Assembly: GCA_903916595.1 (NCBI GenBank)
Contig: CAIWXI010000098.1
Coordinates: 62,001-126,000, forward strand
Reading direction: 5' to 3'
DNA: 64,000 nucleotides
DNA from: an uncultured Bacteroidales bacterium
Lineage (GTDB): Bacteria > Bacteroidota > Bacteroidia > Bacteroidales > FEN-979
Shown in pieces: positions 18,511-27,054 of this stretch. The position numbers and the translations under genes are program-made. The stretch's first letter is position 1. Each line of letters begins with the position of its first letter. A model generated the notes under the pieces. It was not told the DNA's origin. It searched no databases and saw only the letters and a list, made by a program, of their open reading frames with translations.

Positions 18511-20478
18511 TTACTGGTCTTCGGATTTCGGTTTGAAAGTAAGCTGGCGTAAGATCGTCTGCCCAAGGGGAAGCAGGATTACCGCTTCGTTTTTATGGCT
18601 GACAGGATTATAGAGACTGGTTGCAAACTCTGCTTTTTTCTGATTCGTTTGCTTCACCGGTTCATCGGCATACTCCAGTATACTTAGACCGGAGGGCCTG
18701 TATTGCATATCCCTGAATCCTTTCAATGGATAAGTCTTTGTTTGTCTCCCGATACTCTGGATGGGACGGGCCAGGACCAGGGCCCCGTAGGTGAAGTAAT
18801 ACTCCTTGTTCAGATCCTGTTTAAGCTCGATTTCGGGAAAGAACTGAATCGTAATAGGATGCTCTCCCTTCCACCGCCTTTGAATTACGATATACCCTTT
18901 ATCTTCTATATATACTTCGCTTACACTGACTTTTTTTGCCCAGCCGGGCTTCCTGATTTTAATTGTGAAATATGAGTCCTCGGTATTGATCACAAACGTA
19001 ATCGAGTTATCGTAGGGATAAGCAGTCTGTTCATCGATAAGCACTTTCTTGCCTCTCACTTTGGTTTCCACTTCGCATGGCCCCAGAAGGGTGGCCACAA
19101 GGCCCTGTTCATCTTTCATCCACATGTTCTGAACATAATACGGGGCGATACGTCCGGCGTTAGGCACGCAGCATACAGCTACATCCTGGTGAACGGGGGA
19201 GTATTTGTAGCGGGTCTGGGTTTTCACTGTTGTATCGCCGTTCAGGCCGCCACACATGGAGTAGGAGTTATCGGTTTTAAGATAGGCAATTGAACTTTCA
19301 AAAGGATTTCTTGCGCCCTGGGCGGCATTGAAGAATAGAGTTTCGGTTAGATCGCCAAAATGAGCATCTCCGGTTTTACCCAGAAGGCTTGTATAACTGT
19401 TCAGAAGTTCATGCAATGAGCAATACTCGTATCCCCGCCCCGTGGCATCTGCTTTACCACCTGCTATCCATTCATCGCCCACAGGTCCTCCTGAAGGGCT
19501 TATACAAAGGTTGATCTTATAAAGAAAATTCTGCAGCACGGTTCCAAGAGCAGGGTTCCCCGAGGCATAGAAGGCAGCAGCCACAGAACGGAGATGCTCG
19601 TATGTATGAACTCCGTGGCTTTTCAGCATCAGGGACGTATCGGCCAGCTTGCTGTATTGTGCATCCTCATTCAGCTTCTGTTCCGAAAAATCCCTGTAAA
19701 GAAAAATGCAGTAATCCCTGTATTCCTGCTTCCCCGTTATCCGCCATAATTCCTCAAGTACATCGGTAAAGGCCAGGCCGTGGGTGATGCCACCGGCATC
19801 GGGGTTGACCGAATAAAATGGATGAGAAGTATATGGCGGATAGTTGACCATGACATCATGCACGGCTGCTTCGATGGTCTTCAGGACCTGGTAGTCGCGG
19901 GTGAATTCGTACCAGGCGATCAAACCCCTGAGCAGAGTGGTTTTAGACCAAAGCTCACCATTCTCATTGTCGAAGCGGTAACGTAAGTCGCTATCATAGA
20001 TCCCAAGGTATCCGTTTGTATCCTGTGTGGCCAGTATTCTTTGCATATATTTTGTTGCTCTTGCAAGGTGATCCTGGTCACCGCTTAAGATTGCCGACCG
20101 AAGATACCCGTCGCGCCAGTTACTCTGGGTCTCAGAGTTCCACCAGAGGAACTGGGCCTGCAACTCACCGTTTTCGGTGATAGCACCCACGTCTTTTGAT
20201 TTGACATGCCTGCCAAGCCTGTTACGGCCGTAAATGTCGTCGCGAAGGATCAGATCAGGAACCAGGGAGTCGAGATGGCCGGTGAACCCGTTCAGGTTTT
20301 CCTGGATTTGTTCCCGTATCCAGCCCGAAGGGAGAATTTCAAAAAGAGGCAAGGGCTGGAAGGTTTCCGGGATGCTCCCTGTCTTACGGAATACATTGTT
20401 CTCCTGGGCTTCTGATTTATTAATCGTCATCAGCACACAAAAAAACATTAAAATTATGCATGCTGAAATCTGTTTCAT
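18511..20478 (-). CDS. GH127-like (DUF1680 / beta-L-arabinofuranosidase family) protein
   Basis: Signal peptide; GWIREQIQENLNGFTGHLD, GYLGIY, HGLAFTDVLEELWRITG, E-Y-C (GYEYCSLHELL) and CC (VAVCCVPNAGRIAPYY) motifs of the family. Confidence 0.85.
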   Translation of the reverse strand: MKQISACIILMFFCVLMTINKSEAQENNVFRKTGSIPETFQPLPLFEILPSGWIREQIQENLNGFTGHLDSLVPDLILRDDIYGRNRLGRHVKSKDVGAITENGELQAQFLWWNSETQSNWRDGYLRSAILSGDQDHLARATKYMQRILATQDTNGYLGIYDSDLRYRFDNENGELWSKTTLLRGLIAWYEFTRDYQVLKTIEAAVHDVMVNYPPYTSHPFYSVNPDAGGITHGLAFTDVLEELWRITGKQEYRDYCIFLYRDFSEQKLNEDAQYSKLADTSLMLKSHGVHTYEHLRSVAAAFYASGNPALGTVLQNFLYKINLCISPSGGPVGDEWIAGGKADATGRGYEYCSLHELLNSYTSLLGKTGDAHFGDLTETLFFNAAQGARNPFESSIAYLKTDNSYSMCGGLNGDTTVKTQTRYKYSPVHQDVAVCCVPNAGRIAPYYVQNMWMKDEQGLVATLLGPCEVETKVRGKKVLIDEQTAYPYDNSITFVINTEDSYFTIKIRKPGWAKKVSVSEVYIEDKGYIVIQRRWKGEHPITIQFFPEIELKQDLNKEYYFTYGALVLARPIQSIGRQTKTYPLKGFRDMQYRPSGLSILEYADEPVKQTNQKKAEFATSLYNPVSHKNEAVILLPLGQTILRQLTFKPKSEDQ

Positions 20479-20516
20479 AATAGAATCCGGATGAGAACCG
20501 GCCGAAAAAAGACCTG

Positions 20517-21875
20517 TTAGTGGATCTGGAACACTTTGTAATCCCAGGCTTTCAGGTCCATAGCCTGCTCCCGGCCTGCAGCCATATCTTCCTTACCAAA
20601 CACAGACCTCCATTTGCCCGGAGGGATACCATGAGGGAATTTGACAGAACATGGTTTGGAAGAAAGGTTGAGGATCACAAGGACTTTGCAGGTATCTTTC
20701 TCTCTCATAAAAGAGAATACAGATTTCGGCTGGTCGTTAGGGATCTTTGAATATGTTGAGCCGGCATTTCCGTTTTGAAGGGCTGTGTTGTTCTTCTTCA
20801 GGCTACAGAGAGTCGTGTAAAAGGACTGCAGAGGGTATGCTCCCCATTTGACGGTGTCTTTGTCAAAAAAGCGCAGCCTCTTGTTCACACCTGATTCCTG
20901 TCCGGTGTAGATAAGCGGGAAGCCGGGAAAGGTAAAGCAGAATACCGCGAAAGCTTGTGCTGCGGGTCCAAGCCGTTCATATTCGGTACCATTCCACGAA
21001 TTTTCATCATGGTTTGATGTAAACCTCATCCTGTATGCATCGGGTGAATATTTTTTCATCTCCGCCGTGTAGACCGAATCTATTTTATTGGGTGATTTCT
21101 TTCCCGCGGCAATATCATTTGCCAGTTTGTAAAGATCCCATGAGTAAGTGGCATCGAAAGCGGTATCATGCATTTCGGGAGTTTCCCATTCGGCCAGCAT
21201 GAAAACCGGTTTCAGCATTTTAATTTCAGGCACAGCCTGATTCCAGAAACTTACAGGAAGCATACCGGCTACATCGCAGCGGTAGCCATCGATGTCGGCT
21301 TCTTTTACCCAGTAAAGCAGTGCATCGGTCATATATTTCCTAAGTCCGGGCTGGGAGTAGTCCAGTGCAGCTACATCAGTCCAGTCGGCCACCGGGGCGA
21401 TGATCTTTCCGGTAGAATCTTTCTTGTACCAATCGGGATGCTTAGTGATAAGATCATTATCCCAGGAGGTATGGTTGGCAACCCAGTCGATGATGATGTA
21501 CATACCTTGTTCATGTACTTTTTTCACCAGCTCCTTAAAGTCGTCCATGGTTCCGAACTCGGGGTTCACGGCCAGGTAATCCTTGATGGAATAATAGCTG
21601 CCGAGGCTGCCTTTGCGATTTTTTACACCGATAGGATTGATAGGCATCAGCCAGAGTATATCAACGCCCATATTTTTAAGCCTGGGGAGCTGTTGCTGAA
21701 AGGCCTTGAACGTGCCTTCGGGTGTATATTGCCTTATATTAACCTCGTAAATAGTGGCATTTCGGCTCCAGTCAACATGGACCAGTCTGCCAGGACGGGT
21801 TGCGGGTTCGGGTTTCGGTTTGCAGGCGGTCATGATCACAAGTATTGCTGCAATGAAGATAAGTATCCTTTTCAT
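20517..21875 (-). CDS. GH13 alpha-amylase family lipoprotein
   Basis: MKRILIFIAAILVIMTACKPKP lipobox (start 13 aa into track ORF); motifs DGYRCDVAGM, MLAEWETPEM, TSNHDENSW. Confidence 0.92.
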   Translation of the reverse strand: MKRILIFIAAILVIMTACKPKPEPATRPGRLVHVDWSRNATIYEVNIRQYTPEGTFKAFQQQLPRLKNMGVDILWLMPINPIGVKNRKGSLGSYYSIKDYLAVNPEFGTMDDFKELVKKVHEQGMYIIIDWVANHTSWDNDLITKHPDWYKKDSTGKIIAPVADWTDVAALDYSQPGLRKYMTDALLYWVKEADIDGYRCDVAGMLPVSFWNQAVPEIKMLKPVFMLAEWETPEMHDTAFDATYSWDLYKLANDIAAGKKSPNKIDSVYTAEMKKYSPDAYRMRFTSNHDENSWNGTEYERLGPAAQAFAVFCFTFPGFPLIYTGQESGVNKRLRFFDKDTVKWGAYPLQSFYTTLCSLKKNNTALQNGNAGSTYSKIPNDQPKSVFSFMREKDTCKVLVILNLSSKPCSVKFPHGIPPGKWRSVFGKEDMAAGREQAMDLKAWDYKVFQIH

Positions 21876-21882
21876 AATGTGG

Positions 21883-24270
21883 TTAGTTGTTAATAATTTC
21901 AAATGAATTGCCATTCAGGGAAAGTCTTGCTTTTCCTTTTTCTATTGTTATGTTATTCCCGAAATTTGATGTAAAGACTGAGCTGATGAAGCGTTGAGGA
22001 AGGTCAAACTCGATTTTTTTTGCATTTTTGTCTTTATTGAAGACCATGATTATGGCTTTGTCAAAATAGGATCGCATATATACAAAGACTTTTTCACTCA
22101 CTTTGATAGCCGTATAATCGCCGTATATAAGAGGCATGTTCGAGCGCCTCAGGTTGGCCAGTGTTGTGGTGATAGCCAGCAAGTGTTTTTCATGGGAGTT
22201 GAGGCTGTCGAATTTCATCATACGGCGGTTATCGGGATCGCCTGCCCCGGGCATCCCGTATTCATCGCCGTAATAGATCACGGGAATTCCAGGTATAGTC
22301 ATGTTGAACGCCATAAGGGATGCGAGTTTGCTGTATCCTATGGTGTCTTTTACCTGGATGTCGCGTTTCCAGCCGGCTTCAGTTGCGTCTTCAGAGAAAC
22401 TAAGGGCCCCGCTGGCATAGGAGATGATCCTTGGCATGTCCTGGTTCCCTGTAACATTACCCATGAGGTTGTGTTCGCCATAGTAGCTGAACGATTGCTG
22501 AAGCGAGAAGTTCAGGTCGCGGAAGGAGGTGTAATCAAGTACAAAGGTAGACCTCACATCCCAGTACAGGTTGAATTCGAACTGTGCATCGAGCATGCCC
22601 GGGTTGATATAGCTTTTAACCAGTTCCCGGCTGCCGAAGGTTTCGCCTATCTGGTATACCTGGCGGCCCTGGGGGATCACTACCTGCTGGTTAAGTTTTT
22701 TGGTTAGGGTGCGCCAGTAGTTTTCGGGAACATGTTTGGCTGCATCATGTCTGAAGCCATCAATATTATATTCCCTGATCCAGAATGCAGCCGAATCGGA
22801 AACCATTTCGGTGACTTCGGGCTTTGTAAGGTCGAAGGTCGGGAGGAAGATATCGAACCAGGTAGTAAGCCGGCATTCGTCGAACAGCCTGATATTTTTT
22901 CTTTTCCCGGGAAGGTCGATCTGGGTGATCCAGTCAGGATGTGCTTTAAACACTGCATATTCCTGGTGAGCATGATGTGAAACGAAATCAAGCACTACAT
23001 TCAGGTCTTTGCCATGGGCATCATTTACCAGTTGATGCAGCTCGTTGGGTGTTCCGAACCTTGTATCTACAGTAGTAAGAGTAATGGGCCAGTAGCCGTG
23101 ATACCCCGAAAATTTGCGGTGAGGGGCAGGGAATTCGTTGTATCCCGCCAGAGGGTTCTGTGTGACAGGCGATATCCAGAGGGTATTCACTCCGAGTTTT
23201 GTGAAGTAACCTTCGTCAATGGCTCTGATGATGCCGTTAAGATCACCGCCCATATAATTGACTTTAGGGTCAATGTCCTTATCTTTTATAGGGAAATTAT
23301 TGCTTTTGCTGCCGTCACGGAAGCGGTCGACCATCATAAAATACAATATCATCGCTTCACGGTCGGTCCTGCTGAGTTTTGAAGCATCGGTCATCACCTT
23401 GCCGTTTCTCAGAGGGACAAGGATCTCGTTTGAGATACCGGTTTTATTGATTGCCCATACACGTATAAAACTCCGTTCAAACGAAGAGGCCGTTTTTGGT
23501 ACGCTGATCTGTATCCCGCTGCTGTCCTGTTTCCAGAACCTGTTATCGAGGAGATGATTCTCCCAAAGCACGAAGATCGTATCGGCTTTGTTTTTAAGGC
23601 CAATGCTGAGATTTTTCTCGTCAGACTTCAATGTAAATAAAGCAGGGAGGGAAGGGGAGTTAAGATTGCCCAGGGTAAGCAGGGAATTGAAACCGCTGCT
23701 GCCATTGGATACCGAGTCGGAATTTCCGGGATCCGACATCCACTTTTTATCACACACTAATTTATACTGAAATTTTCCAGGGAAGAGGTGAAGGTCGATC
23801 ACCCATTTACCGTCTTTAAGGAACATGGCGCCTGCTGCCGGGTTCCAGTCGTTCATCTGCCCGGTGATCTGGACTTTCTTGTATTTTTTGTTTCCCGGGT
23901 CAAAGCTGAAGCGGTAATGGATTTTCTGGGAGCGTTCAAGCATAAGGGAATACTGAAAGCCTTTAGACCAAACCGTAAGCGCACTCAGCCTGGGGATGCT
24001 TGTTCCGGCAGGGTGCAACACCATAATCAAAGAGTCGGAAGAGATTGTTGCAGTAAGCGGAGTGGCGCAAGAAAAAGAATCTATTTTATTGGGATAAAGG
24101 AAATAGTCTCCCAGCTGGATGACCGTTGAATCGGTAGTGTTCACAACAATGGGTGCCGATAGTTTGAGCATCTGAGGCTCTTTGGAAACAGCGATGTCTG
24201 TCCCACCTCCGCATGAATTGAGCAGAAGAGCAATGCTTGCGAGAAAAAATAAACAATTGAAGTGTTTCAT
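21883..24270 (-). CDS. GH13 family lipoprotein with N-terminal CBM48-like domain
   Basis: Lipobox LLLNSC; QITGQMNDWNPAAGAMFLKDGKWVIDLHLFPGKFQYKLVCD; motifs DGFRHDAAKHV, QIGETFG, GNQDMPR. Confidence 0.93.
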   Translation of the reverse strand: MKHFNCLFFLASIALLLNSCGGGTDIAVSKEPQMLKLSAPIVVNTTDSTVIQLGDYFLYPNKIDSFSCATPLTATISSDSLIMVLHPAGTSIPRLSALTVWSKGFQYSLMLERSQKIHYRFSFDPGNKKYKKVQITGQMNDWNPAAGAMFLKDGKWVIDLHLFPGKFQYKLVCDKKWMSDPGNSDSVSNGSSGFNSLLTLGNLNSPSLPALFTLKSDEKNLSIGLKNKADTIFVLWENHLLDNRFWKQDSSGIQISVPKTASSFERSFIRVWAINKTGISNEILVPLRNGKVMTDASKLSRTDREAMILYFMMVDRFRDGSKSNNFPIKDKDIDPKVNYMGGDLNGIIRAIDEGYFTKLGVNTLWISPVTQNPLAGYNEFPAPHRKFSGYHGYWPITLTTVDTRFGTPNELHQLVNDAHGKDLNVVLDFVSHHAHQEYAVFKAHPDWITQIDLPGKRKNIRLFDECRLTTWFDIFLPTFDLTKPEVTEMVSDSAAFWIREYNIDGFRHDAAKHVPENYWRTLTKKLNQQVVIPQGRQVYQIGETFGSRELVKSYINPGMLDAQFEFNLYWDVRSTFVLDYTSFRDLNFSLQQSFSYYGEHNLMGNVTGNQDMPRIISYASGALSFSEDATEAGWKRDIQVKDTIGYSKLASLMAFNMTIPGIPVIYYGDEYGMPGAGDPDNRRMMKFDSLNSHEKHLLAITTTLANLRRSNMPLIYGDYTAIKVSEKVFVYMRSYFDKAIIMVFNKDKNAKKIEFDLPQRFISSVFTSNFGNNITIEKGKARLSLNGNSFEIINN

Positions 24271-24298
24271 GGTATGAGGTTGAATTTTATTTGATTTA

Positions 24299-25732
24299 TT
24301 AATTGGTTATTGTCGCTATCCTGCACATCCTGTATCCTGCAGCTTCAAGTGTGAAAATGTAGTTTCCGGCCGGGTGGTTTTTATTACTAAATGTAACGCG
24401 GTTCAGCGATTGATTGACGGTCCCTGAAAAAATTGCCTGGAGTGACCTTCCAGAGAAATCGCATAGGTTCAGATGCACTCTCGAGCCAACCGGGACTGTA
24501 AATAAAATTTCGGTATCTCCCCTGAAAGGATTTGGTCTGTTTTGGTCAAGGCGGATGTCATTTCCCGGAATATTTTCATTGATCCCGTTTGTAAACGGGA
24601 AAAACTGCATCAGGGGAGTAATTAGGTGTTCCTTCCAGTTGCCCCAGGAATGTCCCTCGTGAATCTCGCGAAAAAAGTAGGTGTACCCTTTGGTCTGGAG
24701 TATCCCTGCCAGATTATGCACCAGGGGTATAAGAACATCAATGTCGTAGGTTCCTATATCGATGTAAAAATCGAGGTTCAGTTTAGGCCCGTTTTCCAGT
24801 GCCGAGCTGATAGAAGTGATCACATTGCTTGACTGGGCTGCAATTCTGCCGAAGCAGTCAGGTTTTTTTACTCCCAGGTAAAGAGCGATATTTCCCCCGT
24901 TAGACGCCCCGATGGTGGCGCGTTTCAGAGGGTTTTTGCTGGTTTTGTACCTCTGATCTATAAAGGGCATCAGCTCTGTTGTGACGAAGGATGTGAACAG
25001 GTCTATTTTAGATCCGGCATATTCCGCTTCACGGTCTATTGCTGGTACAAAAACACCAATCACCGGGTTCATCATCTGGTGAGCGATCAGGTAATCGAGG
25101 ATGTTGTTAGCCGCGGCCAGGCTGATGTATTCAGGCCCGTCGTGAAACAGGATTACCGGGTATTCCACTCCTGCAACAGGGTAGGATGGAGGCAGGTATA
25201 TTTTCATCGGCCGGGTGTTGTTCAGGATGGTGCTGTGAAAGCTGGTATCTTTGATGGTGCCATGTGGAATGCCAGGATAATACAGGACTTCGGGGGGCTG
25301 AGTGTTAGCCCCCATCCTGAGTTCTGAGTTCGGGCCATATCCCCCCACACAGGTTTTAGGGTTCCGCGGATCGAGAATCCAGTCGCTACCCCCGGTGACC
25401 AGTTTATAATCGAGCCTTGCATCAGCTTCATATATTTTGGTGAGGTACCAGAACGTTGTTCCGGGTATCAGGCTGAGGTCCTGGTTTGGGTTCCAGCCTG
25501 TGGCGTCACCTGCCATTGAAACGGAAGTGACCGGACTGGTATAAATAATCTGTGCGACGCTGTCATTTTCGATGAAAGGAAAAGCGGGGCAGACCGTTAA
25601 GAAACTATCGGCAACCGCTTGTCGTTCGGGCAGGGGCATGGCATTGATACGGTCGAGAAAATGCTGAAAATTCTGGGCTCCCGCCCCCTGAGCCGTACTC
25701 ATTATTATGAGTGCAAGAAAAAAAATTCGCAT
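24299..25732 (-). CDS. Secreted esterase (enterochelin-esterase-like/CE1-like) with N-terminal E-set domain and T9SS C-terminal domain
   Basis: Signal peptide; VSMAGDATGWNPNQDL; MKIYLPPSYPVAGVEYPVILFHDG; GASNGGNIALY; C-term QNRPNPFRGDTEILFTVP...NHPAGNYIFTLEAAG. Confidence 0.88.
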   Translation of the reverse strand: MRIFFLALIIMSTAQGAGAQNFQHFLDRINAMPLPERQAVADSFLTVCPAFPFIENDSVAQIIYTSPVTSVSMAGDATGWNPNQDLSLIPGTTFWYLTKIYEADARLDYKLVTGGSDWILDPRNPKTCVGGYGPNSELRMGANTQPPEVLYYPGIPHGTIKDTSFHSTILNNTRPMKIYLPPSYPVAGVEYPVILFHDGPEYISLAAANNILDYLIAHQMMNPVIGVFVPAIDREAEYAGSKIDLFTSFVTTELMPFIDQRYKTSKNPLKRATIGASNGGNIALYLGVKKPDCFGRIAAQSSNVITSISSALENGPKLNLDFYIDIGTYDIDVLIPLVHNLAGILQTKGYTYFFREIHEGHSWGNWKEHLITPLMQFFPFTNGINENIPGNDIRLDQNRPNPFRGDTEILFTVPVGSRVHLNLCDFSGRSLQAIFSGTVNQSLNRVTFSNKNHPAGNYIFTLEAAGYRMCRIATITN

Positions 25733-25742
25733 ACTAAGAGGT

Positions 25743-27005
25743 TTATTCAGTTTTTTTCTTTTCGCTCACGAACAGCCAAAGAAAGGCCGAAATAGCAAGT
25801 GAAAATCCGCTGATGATAAAAACAATACTTTTGTCGGCAGCGTGACTAATAACCCGACCTATGGCAAGGCTGGCAACAAGCTGGGGAAGCACAACGCTGA
25901 GATTAAAGATACCCATAAAAAATCCCATCCTGCTTTTATCTACTTTTTCGGACATGATGGCAAAAGGAAGGCTTACAACAGCAGCCCAGCCCAGCGTGAG
26001 CACGCACATCATTGCATAGAGCATGAAAGGAGAGGATGCCAGGAATACAATACCAAAATATCCGGCGCTCATTGTCCCAACCATCAGAGCCTGGGTACGT
26101 ACTCTTCCCACGGTTTTACTCATAGGTTCGAGAAGGAAGGCAGGCCAGATTGCGCCGACCGCGTTAAGTATGAAGAATGACCATCCGATAAGCTGACCCA
26201 GGTTTGCATTGCGTTCGGCTTCAGGGAGGTTTTGCATGGAAGGCATTTTTTGTTCAAGAAAAGCGAAAATGTACACGAACATGGTTTGAATACCCAGCCA
26301 TGAGAAGCTATGAGCAAGATAAAGCTTGAAGAGTTCGCCCCACTGGGTTTTTGTATTTGACACGATGCCTTTATCGTCGGCTGATTTTGTCAGTTCCCTG
26401 GGCTCTTCAATAAAGAAAAGAGGCACAACAGAGAACAGGAATACGATTAATACCCCGGCATAGATTAGGAAATAATTGCTTATGAGGGCGCCCATGAGGT
26501 ATGCGCCGCTGCCGAAGAGGTTTGAAACGCTTTGCATCCAGGTGTAGCCTTTGGTACGAGGTTGTCCATCGGGAGTGACATCGGCAATGATGGAGCGGGT
26601 AGGATTAAAGCTTATATTGATGGAAAGGTCAAGTGTAAGGGCAATGGTGACTGCCACAGCCATCAGGCTTCCGATGCCAAAAAAATCATTGATCCTTCCG
26701 ATATTGGGTAAAGCAAAGATCATCAGGGCAGCGAGGATACCTCCGATAATAATAAACGGTTTGCGGCGTCCGCCCCAGAACCACATCTTATCGCTGATCA
26801 GGCCCACCAGAGGCTGGCCCAGGATACCGGCAATAGGACCGGCGGCCCACACAATACCTATCTGGTCAATTTCCAGGTTGAATTTCGTCCGCAGTATCCA
26901 GCTTAAAACAGCGATCTGTATTGAGAGCGCAAAGCCCATGGCGGTACTGGGTAACCCGATGATCAGGTAAAACAGGTTGGAGAGTTTTTTTTGAATGATG
27001 AGCAT
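25743..27005 (-). CDS. MFS transporter, SLC45/GPH-like sugar transporter
   Basis: 12-TM-like hydrophobic profile; GQPLVGLISDKMWFWGGRRKPFIIIGG motif. Confidence 0.87.
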   Translation of the reverse strand: MLIIQKKLSNLFYLIIGLPSTAMGFALSIQIAVLSWILRTKFNLEIDQIGIVWAAGPIAGILGQPLVGLISDKMWFWGGRRKPFIIIGGILAALMIFALPNIGRINDFFGIGSLMAVAVTIALTLDLSINISFNPTRSIIADVTPDGQPRTKGYTWMQSVSNLFGSGAYLMGALISNYFLIYAGVLIVFLFSVVPLFFIEEPRELTKSADDKGIVSNTKTQWGELFKLYLAHSFSWLGIQTMFVYIFAFLEQKMPSMQNLPEAERNANLGQLIGWSFFILNAVGAIWPAFLLEPMSKTVGRVRTQALMVGTMSAGYFGIVFLASSPFMLYAMMCVLTLGWAAVVSLPFAIMSEKVDKSRMGFFMGIFNLSVVLPQLVASLAIGRVISHAADKSIVFIISGFSLAISAFLWLFVSEKKKTE

Positions 27006-27054
27006 GGGGTTGGGGGTTGGGGGTTAGGGATTAGGGATTAGGGGCCGGGGGTTA
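27006..27054 (-). repeat. C-rich heptamer repeat filling the intergenic gap directly 5' of the MFS start codon
   Basis: Coding-strand reading: TAACCCCCGGCCCCTAATCCCTAATCCCTAACCCCCAACCCCCAACCCC-ATG. Confidence 0.9.

Noticed and set aside
21168-22707. 241-aa and 237-aa plus-strand ORFs
   Set aside because: Antisense to GH13 genes with intact catalytic motifs; no signal peptide or recognised domain.
27006-27054. Telomere-like TTAGGG/TTGGGG repeats
   Set aside because: Short, internal, irregular heptamers in a bacterial operon; not at a replicon end.
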